64,000 nt of DNA from an uncultured bacterium (lineage in GTDB: Bacteria > Bacteroidota > Rhodothermia > Rhodothermales > UBA10348): positions 53,810-117,809 of the forward strand of contig CALIKL010000011.1 of NCBI GenBank assembly GCA_938018055.1, written 5' to 3'. A model generated the notes under the pieces. That model was not told the DNA's origin and did not search any database. It saw only the letters and a program-made list of their open reading frames with translations. The position numbers and the translations under genes were made by a program. Shown here piece after piece: positions 57,162 to 64,000 of this stretch (positions are counted from its first letter, which is position 1; the number at the start of each line of letters is the position of its first letter).

Positions 57162-59954
57162 ATGTCTGAAGTTGCTGGCGACGCCAAGAAGAAGACCCTG
57201 TATCTCCTGGATGCGATGGCGCTCGCATACCGCGCCCATTTCATTTTCATCAGCCGGCCGCTGATCAACTCGAAGGGTTTCAACACGAGTGCGACTTACG
57301 GGTTCACATCGGCATTGATCAAACTTATTGAGGATCATCGTATCGATCACATGGCTGTGGTATTCGATGTGATGGGAGAGGGAGGCACCTTTCGCGATGA
57401 GATGTACGACGAGTATAAAGCGCATCGCGATCCACCCCCAGAGGAACTGCTCGCAAACTTGCCGTTCATCAAGCAGGTGGTCGAGGCCATGGATATTCCG
57501 GTTGTTGAGGTGGAGGGTGTCGAAGCAGATGACGTCATTGGAACCCTGGCTAAGCAGGTGGCCGGTGAAGGCGTTGATGCGGTCATCGTGTCGCCCGACA
57601 AGGACTTCATGCAGCTGGTTGAGCCGCATATCACGCAATTTAGACCAGCATACCGCGGCGAATCTTTCGATCCCATCACAGAAGACTCGTTCCGAGAGAA
57701 GTATGGGGTGGAGCCCATCCAGTTCATTGACATCCTGGCTTTGATGGGTGACTCGGCCGACAATGTGCCCGGCGTGACGGGAATCGGCGAAAAGACAGCG
57801 ATGAAACTGATCGCTGAATATGGTTCTGTCGAGAAGTTGATCGAGCACGCCGACGACCTGAAGGGGAAGCGAGCGCGCGAGGGCATGCAGAATGAGGCCG
57901 ACATGGCCATCCTTTCCAAAAAGCTGGTGACCATCAAGACCGATGTCCCACTGAATCTTGGGTGGGATGATTTTCTGTGCAAGGCACCCGATCTGCAGCA
58001 GATCCGCAAGCTGTTCGACAATCTGGAATTCAACCGGCTCTACGAGCGCGTCAGTCGCATCCTCTCGCCAAAGAAGGCGAACACCGCTGCGGCCACGGAG
58101 GAACAGGAGGAGCCTGGTGAGCAGGGGGGACTCTTTGATGACGGAGGACTGCGCAGTTTGGACGCCGACCGATCCGATTACAGGTTGATCACGAGTATGG
58201 AAGAGGTGCGCGAGACGGTCGCATCGATGTCTGGGTGCTTTCCACTGTCATTCGATACAGAGACCACCTCTACCGATCCCATGATCGCCTCTCTGGTTGG
58301 GATTGCATTGGCGGTCGAGACGAACAAGGCGGTCTACATTCCGACTCCTCTGCCCGACGGGGCTAGTACGGATGACGTACTCGATGTAATTCGCCCGTTA
58401 CTGGAAGCCGACGTTGAAAAGGTCGGGCAAAACGTGAAGTACGATTGGTTGGTGCTTGCACGCCATGGGGTTCAGGTGGCTGGGCCATTTTTCGACACCA
58501 TGGTGGCTCATTATTTGATTACTCCAGAAGAGCCACACGGTCTCGACGCATTGGCGCGTCGCGAGCTGAGTTATCAGACCATTCCCATTTCAACGCTGAT
58601 TGGAAAAGGCAAGGATGCCATTTCAATGCGTGATGTGCCACCTGCGGATACCGCGCCTTACGCTTGTGAGGATGCCGACATCACACTGCAGCTCTCCGAG
58701 GTGCTCCGTCCTCGTCTGGGCCAGTCGGGTGTCGAGGCATTGGCCCATGATCTGGAGTTGCCACTCGTGCCTGTTCTGGCCCGCATGGAGTTGCAAGGCA
58801 TCGAATTGGATGAATCTGTGTTGATGGACTTATCCGAACGTACCACGGAAGATCTGGCACAGCTGGAAGAGCAGATCTATGGCGTAGCCGGGGAGGAGTT
58901 CAACATCGGTTCGCCGGCTCAAATAGGTGTCATCCTGTTTGAAAAGCTTGGATTGCGTGTGGTTGCCAAGACATCTACCGGTAAGCCTTCCACCAAAGAG
59001 AGTGTGTTGTCCGAATTGGCTTCTGAGCATGAATTGCCGGGCATGATTCTGGACTGGCGGGAGCTGGCAAAGCTCAAATCAACCTATATCGACGCGCTGA
59101 GTGGTCTTGTTCATCCTGAAACGCGTCGCATCCATACTTCCTATTCTCAGACGACGGCTGCCACAGGTCGACTGTCGAGCTCTAATCCGAACCTTCAAAA
59201 TATCCCCATTCGAACAGCCCGCGGGCGTGAAATACGTCGCGCATTCGTTGCGCCGAAAGGGCACGTATTGCTGTCAGCTGACTATGCACAAATCGAGCTG
59301 CGCATCTTGGCGTCGTTGGCCGGTGATGAAGCCATGCAACAGGCTTACCGTGATGGGGAAGACATTCATACCTCGACCGCTGCTCGCGTATTCAGCGTGG
59401 ATCCATCCGAAGTCACGCGTGAGCAGCGCAGTAAGGCAAAGGAAGTCAACTACGGCATTCCCTATGGCATATCGTCTTATGGATTATCGAATCGTCTCCG
59501 CTGTGGTGTCTCCGAAGCGCAAGAACTGATTGATACCTACAATCGCAGCTTCCCGGCTGTGGCGTCCTTTCTTGTCGAACAGGTTGAAAAGGCTCGCGAA
59601 ATGGGCTACGCCGAGACCATGTTGGGGCGCCGTCGCTACCTGCCAGACATCCATGCGCGCAATCACAATGTGCGCTCTGCGGCGGAGCGTGTTGCCGTGA
59701 ATATGCCTATACAGGGTACGCAGGCAGACATGATCAAGCGGGCGATGATTGCGATTGATCGCATCTTGCAGGGCGACGATTTTCAGACTCGCATGCTCCT
59801 TCAAGTACACGACGAACTCGTTTTTGAAGTACCGCTGGAAGAGGTCGAGCGGGTGACAGACATGGTGATTCGCGAAATGGCAGAAGCCTTGCCTTTGGCT
59901 ATTCCTGTCGAAGTAACTACCGGTACCGGCGCAAACTGGCTGGAGGCTCACTGA
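57162..59954 (+). CDS. polA: DNA polymerase I
   Basis: 5'-3' exonuclease domain (VEADDVIGTLAKQ, VPGVTGIGEKTAMKLI), DTETTS/NVKYDWLVL/CEDAD exonuclease motifs, LLSADYAQIELRILA, RSKAKEVNYGIPYG, QVHDELVFEV. Confidence 0.97.
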   Translation: MSEVAGDAKKKTLYLLDAMALAYRAHFIFISRPLINSKGFNTSATYGFTSALIKLIEDHRIDHMAVVFDVMGEGGTFRDEMYDEYKAHRDPPPEELLANLPFIKQVVEAMDIPVVEVEGVEADDVIGTLAKQVAGEGVDAVIVSPDKDFMQLVEPHITQFRPAYRGESFDPITEDSFREKYGVEPIQFIDILALMGDSADNVPGVTGIGEKTAMKLIAEYGSVEKLIEHADDLKGKRAREGMQNEADMAILSKKLVTIKTDVPLNLGWDDFLCKAPDLQQIRKLFDNLEFNRLYERVSRILSPKKANTAAATEEQEEPGEQGGLFDDGGLRSLDADRSDYRLITSMEEVRETVASMSGCFPLSFDTETTSTDPMIASLVGIALAVETNKAVYIPTPLPDGASTDDVLDVIRPLLEADVEKVGQNVKYDWLVLARHGVQVAGPFFDTMVAHYLITPEEPHGLDALARRELSYQTIPISTLIGKGKDAISMRDVPPADTAPYACEDADITLQLSEVLRPRLGQSGVEALAHDLELPLVPVLARMELQGIELDESVLMDLSERTTEDLAQLEEQIYGVAGEEFNIGSPAQIGVILFEKLGLRVVAKTSTGKPSTKESVLSELASEHELPGMILDWRELAKLKSTYIDALSGLVHPETRRIHTSYSQTTAATGRLSSSNPNLQNIPIRTARGREIRRAFVAPKGHVLLSADYAQIELRILASLAGDEAMQQAYRDGEDIHTSTAARVFSVDPSEVTREQRSKAKEVNYGIPYGISSYGLSNRLRCGVSEAQELIDTYNRSFPAVASFLVEQVEKAREMGYAETMLGRRRYLPDIHARNHNVRSAAERVAVNMPIQGTQADMIKRAMIAIDRILQGDDFQTRMLLQVHDELVFEVPLEEVERVTDMVIREMAEALPLAIPVEVTTGTGANWLEAH

Positions 59955-61288
59955 TGGCAGACACAACCAGGATATTCAATACCGGGGCGCGCTCCTTTCC
60001 AGGATTTTCCTTGATTGAGAGCGACGGCGGTATAGACTGCTATGAAATGGATAGCAACGGATTGCAGGTGTTGCTTTGCCCTCAGGGTGAAGCACGAGTG
60101 GCGACCGTGATGATTACCTATCGAGTTGGTAGTCGGCACGAACGGCAGGGCGAAACTGGTGCGACGCACTTCCTTGAGCACATGATGTTCAAGGGGACAG
60201 AGCGCTTTTCCAAGAAAAGCGGCAAGACCATTTTCAACGTGCTTCAGGCGCAGGGTGCTCGCGTAAATGCAACGACCTGGAATGACCGAACCAATTACTA
60301 CGAATTGCTACCTGAAGGGCATTTGGATTTGGCGTTGGAGATCGAGGCAGACCGGATGCGCAATCTGGCGCTGGACCCCGAGGAAGTGGAGTCTGAACGA
60401 ACGGTCATCCTGAATGAATTTGACCGTGGTGAGAATCAACCCATCCGAAAGCTCTACCACGCGCTGTGGTCTACCGCGTTCGAGGCGCATACGTATCACC
60501 ACCCTACGATCGGATGGCGTCAGGATATCGAAAATATCACGGTGAAGGGCCTGCGAAGCTTTTACGATCGCTTTTACTGGCCTAACAATGCCACGCTGTC
60601 TGTCATCGGAGGGTTCGACCCCGACACCGTGATGGCCTCCATAACAAAACAATTTGGGCCCATCCCACGGGGTGAGGTAGCACCTGAGGCAGGCATTCTG
60701 GAGCCAGAGCAAATCGGAGAGCGCCGCACTACCATCCGCATGCAAGGAGGCATGCCTGCCGTGATCATGGGTTTCAAGTCTCCTGCTGCCACAGACGAAT
60801 CGGTGATTCCGCTACACATGGCGGGAATGCTGTTGGGGAGTGGCCGATCGAGCAGGCTGTATCGTCGCCTGGTAGACGGAGGCATGGCAACCGCGGTGTC
60901 CTCGAGTGCCTCCTCCTTCAAGGATCCAGGACTGTTCACGGTCATGGCCATGTTGACCCCAACAGCGGACCTGGAAGAAGTGGAAACGATCATTGCAGAA
61001 GAACTGGAACGTATCAGGGCATCTGAAGCCACATCTGATGAGCTGGAACGCGCTCTGGCGAAGCTGGAGGCTGAGACCCTGTACGTACGCGACGGATCAT
61101 TCTCGATGGCTTCACAGCTCAATGAAGCGATTGCAGCCGGGGACTGGAAGTTGCTGACCCGATTCCTGGATGCCGCTCGAGCTGTTACGCCGGCTCAGAT
61201 CATGACAGCTGCACAGAAAACGTTTGACGAAGATCGGATGACGGTGGCAGTGTATCGCCCTAAAGAAGTGCTTGTGGAAGCAGGCTGA
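59954..61288 (+). CDS. M16 family zinc metallopeptidase
   Basis: VGSRHERQGETGATHFLEHMMFKGTERFSKK (HxxEH), ESERTVILNEFDRGENQP. Confidence 0.94.
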   Translation: MADTTRIFNTGARSFPGFSLIESDGGIDCYEMDSNGLQVLLCPQGEARVATVMITYRVGSRHERQGETGATHFLEHMMFKGTERFSKKSGKTIFNVLQAQGARVNATTWNDRTNYYELLPEGHLDLALEIEADRMRNLALDPEEVESERTVILNEFDRGENQPIRKLYHALWSTAFEAHTYHHPTIGWRQDIENITVKGLRSFYDRFYWPNNATLSVIGGFDPDTVMASITKQFGPIPRGEVAPEAGILEPEQIGERRTTIRMQGGMPAVIMGFKSPAATDESVIPLHMAGMLLGSGRSSRLYRRLVDGGMATAVSSSASSFKDPGLFTVMAMLTPTADLEEVETIIAEELERIRASEATSDELERALAKLEAETLYVRDGSFSMASQLNEAIAAGDWKLLTRFLDAARAVTPAQIMTAAQKTFDEDRMTVAVYRPKEVLVEAG

Positions 61289-61291
61289 GGC

Positions 61292-61879
61292 CTACGAGTT
61301 TTCCAGGCGCGCAACCAGCCGGTCCAGATCCGGCTTGTAGTCGAGCAGGGGAAAAAGTCCTGCATGTCCAGCCAGAACCGAGCCATCTGCGTCGACGACA
61401 AACGTGACTGGAAGGGCATATACACCTCCGAATGCTTCGCCCAGCTCGCCACGGGGATCCATGATCTGCGGGTACTGCATCATGAAGTCTTGCACGAACG
61501 GTCGGACAATGTCGAAGCCCTCTTCATCCATGGACACGCCGATGAACTGAAAGGGGCGATCTTTCCATTCCTCCTGCAGCGCGACGAACTCGGGGATTTC
61601 AACGATGCACGGGCCACACCAGGTTGCCCAGAAGTTGACAACGGATACTTTGCCCTCGAAGTTAGCCACGGTCAAGCGCTCGCCATTCAGTCGCTCGTGA
61701 TCAATGGGCGGCAGCATGTCTACGGTGGGCATATGCCCCATTTCCGGGACGTTGGCAAAGAGCGGCGCATCTGGTTCGCTGCTGCATCCGGCTAACAATA
61801 GTGCGATGGCAAACAAGCCGGAAAGCAGGCCACGCCTGGTGCTTTTCTTCGACGTATTGGGCGTGTTCAGGGGTGCCAT
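61292..61879 (-). CDS. TlpA-like thioredoxin-fold lipoprotein
   Basis: Lipobox LLLAGCSS, VSVVNFWATWCGPCIVEIPEFVALQEEW, ALPVTFVVDADGSVLAGHAG. Confidence 0.92.
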   Translation of the reverse strand: MAPLNTPNTSKKSTRRGLLSGLFAIALLLAGCSSEPDAPLFANVPEMGHMPTVDMLPPIDHERLNGERLTVANFEGKVSVVNFWATWCGPCIVEIPEFVALQEEWKDRPFQFIGVSMDEEGFDIVRPFVQDFMMQYPQIMDPRGELGEAFGGVYALPVTFVVDADGSVLAGHAGLFPLLDYKPDLDRLVARLENS

Positions 61880-62079
61880 GGCGGCTGTTCAGAGAAGGGA
61901 ATACAAGAGTAAAGTACAGGCTCTCACACGAGACTGACCGGGCAGTTCCAAACCATGTAGCAACCGACCATAAAAAAACGTGCGGTGAATGAAGTGGAGG
62001 CGAACCCATTACGCAGTGCGCGAGTAAGTGCGGGCGTTACACGTTTCTTCTCTCGACGTCTTATCGCAATTACAACTCG

Positions 62080-63927
62080 ATGACCCATCTCTTTGATTAC
62101 GAAATCAATCCCAATCTCTCGTGGGCTGCCGTGGATAATGATGGCGCAGGCGCGGAAACGGGAGCTGAAGGGGTAATGTGGGACCTTACCCAGCTGTATC
62201 CGGATGTGGCTGCCCTGGACGCGGACTTGAAGAAAGCCTCAGACGAAGCCGAAGCGTTTTCCGAAGCCTATCGGGATCAGGTAGCAGGGTTGGATGCTGA
62301 AGGTTTGTCGCACGCCATGGGCGCATTGGGGGCATTGCAAGACCGTGTCGGGAAAGCATACACCTACGCCTACTTGGCGTGGTCAACGGATACCGCTGAT
62401 GCCGAGCGTGGAGCCCTTCTTCAGAAAGTGCGTGAGGCCTACACGGGTATCTCTACAACGTTGTTGTTCTTCGATTTGGAGTGGACTAGGGTATCCGACC
62501 AACATGCGGATGAACTGCTGGACGACGAGCGTCTATCGTTTTGCCGGCATTATCTCGAAGTAGCGCGTCTTCAGAAGCCGTATTTGCTCTCCGAACCAGA
62601 GGAGAAGATTCTCATAGAGAAGTCGAATACTGGCCGATCCGCCTGGAATCGTCTGTTCGATGAATCTATTTCCGACATGCGGTTCATGGTAGCAGAGTCC
62701 GCGCTGACACAGCAGCAGGTACTCGCTCGACTGCATGACAAGGATCGCACAACGAGGAAGGAGGCTGCTTCCGCCTTTACAGAAGGACTGCGGGGCAACC
62801 TGCGCACGCTCACATTCATCTTCAATACGATCCTTGCCGATAAGGCGCTGGATGATCGTTTGCGCGGGTATCCATCCTGGATTTCGGCGCGCAACATGTC
62901 CAACGAGGTGGCCAACGAGGATGTGGAAGCTCTGATAGGCGCTGTACAGCATGGATATCCGCATGTTCAGCGTTTTTACTCGATCAAGAAACAACTGCTC
63001 GGCATCGACACGATGACCGAATATGATCGATACGCTCCCATTGGTGAGGCCGATCGGCATATCGAGTGGAAGACCGCCCGAGAAATGGTCCTGTCCTCTT
63101 ACACCGAATTCCATCCGGAAATGGGTGCCATCACGGAGCGTTTCTTTGAGGAGAACTGGATCGATGCTGCGCTTGGCAAGGCCAAACGTGGCGGTGCGTT
63201 CAGTCACGGATGTGTTCCCTCAGCTCATCCGTACATCCTGATGAACTACACGGGCAAGATTCGTGACGTTCAAACCCTGGCGCACGAGTTGGGTCACGGC
63301 GTGCATCAGTACCTCTCTCGCGAGCAGGGCATTTTCCATGCGGATACCCCCCTGACCACAGCTGAAACGGCCTCGGTATTCGGTGAAATGCTGGTCTTTC
63401 AGCGCCTGATGAAGGCGGAGACCGATCCGAAAAACCGATTGGCCATGTTGATGGGCAAAATCGACGATACCATTGCAACGGTGTTTCGCCAGGTATCCAT
63501 GAACCGCTTCGAGGATCGTATCCACACGGAGCGCCGTGCTTCCGGAGAGCTGTCAGCCGAGGCCTTCAGCGCCGCCTGGATGGAGACACAGAAGCCCATG
63601 TTCGGGGACTCCGTCTCGTTGAGCGACAACTATTCCGTTTGGTGGAGCTACATCCCGCACTTCCTGCACACGCCGGGCTACGTCTATGCCTATGCCTTCG
63701 GCGAGCTGCTCGTGCTGGCGCTCTACCAGAAGTACCAGGAGGCGGGTGCTGGCTTTGCCCAACAGTACATTGAACTCCTGCGGAGTGGGGGCAAGGATTG
63801 GCCGCACACGCTGGTTGCTCAGTTGGGAGTGGATCTTCGGGACCCGGCCTTCTGGGCAGGCGGTGTACGGGCGATTGGCGACATGGTGGATCAAACGGAG
63901 GCCCTGGCTGCTGGACTGGATGCTTGA
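62080..63927 (+). CDS. M3 family oligoendopeptidase (PepF-like)
   Basis: VQTLAHELGHGVHQYLSREQG (HExxH), TTAETASVFGEMLVF, YVYAYAFGELLVLALYQKY. Confidence 0.93.
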   Translation: MTHLFDYEINPNLSWAAVDNDGAGAETGAEGVMWDLTQLYPDVAALDADLKKASDEAEAFSEAYRDQVAGLDAEGLSHAMGALGALQDRVGKAYTYAYLAWSTDTADAERGALLQKVREAYTGISTTLLFFDLEWTRVSDQHADELLDDERLSFCRHYLEVARLQKPYLLSEPEEKILIEKSNTGRSAWNRLFDESISDMRFMVAESALTQQQVLARLHDKDRTTRKEAASAFTEGLRGNLRTLTFIFNTILADKALDDRLRGYPSWISARNMSNEVANEDVEALIGAVQHGYPHVQRFYSIKKQLLGIDTMTEYDRYAPIGEADRHIEWKTAREMVLSSYTEFHPEMGAITERFFEENWIDAALGKAKRGGAFSHGCVPSAHPYILMNYTGKIRDVQTLAHELGHGVHQYLSREQGIFHADTPLTTAETASVFGEMLVFQRLMKAETDPKNRLAMLMGKIDDTIATVFRQVSMNRFEDRIHTERRASGELSAEAFSAAWMETQKPMFGDSVSLSDNYSVWWSYIPHFLHTPGYVYAYAFGELLVLALYQKYQEAGAGFAQQYIELLRSGGKDWPHTLVAQLGVDLRDPAFWAGGVRAIGDMVDQTEALAAGLDA

Positions 63928-64000
63928 TCTGGCCTACATGAAGGCGAGCTGTCCAAGAATCCAGGCGCATCCGAGGGCTGCATAAATACCGAGGATGTAA

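Noticed and set aside
1-64000. CRISPR arrays, transposons, phage or defence islands
   Set aside because: No regularly spaced repeats, transposase/integrase motifs, restriction-modification, toxin-antitoxin or reverse-transcriptase motifs were recognised in the translated ORFs.

Overview
This 64 kb window is a gene-dense bacterial chromosome segment made up mostly of housekeeping and envelope genes. The gene content (dxr-rseP-uppS-bamA-ompH-ompH, HU/SPOR protein, ExbB/ExbD) suggests a Rhodothermota/Bacteroidota-like organism; that assignment is inference. I recognise about 55 protein genes: isoprenoid and outer-membrane biogenesis, panB, surE, folD, a polysaccharide-type operon (flippase, large membrane protein, FemAB/GNAT-like), hslU/hslV, dacB/PBP4, mreC, purH, purN, an S66 carboxypeptidase, a sulfatase, nadK, a YifB/ComM ATPase, an ExbB/ExbD/SPOR/beta-barrel/TPR block, folB, sixA, maf, lnt, an orphan ParA, penicillin acylase, an NSS transporter, an LMW-PTP, a partial rml cluster, polA, M16 and M3 peptidases, and a TlpA-like lipoprotein. 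There are three tRNAs (Gly-GCC, Asp-GTC, Phe-GAA) with readable promoters and terminators. I saw no rRNA, CRISPR array, transposase, integrase or prophage. I found no clear new multi-gene system. The strongest candidate for something undescribed is a degenerate NYN-domain protein with a very acidic tail encoded between hslV and hslU. Other items worth checking are a GH13 amylase/pullulanase remnant lacking its catalytic core, a decayed nitroreductase fragment, a perfect palindrome upstream of a sulfatase gene, and a plug-less-barrel plus giant-TPR envelope module.
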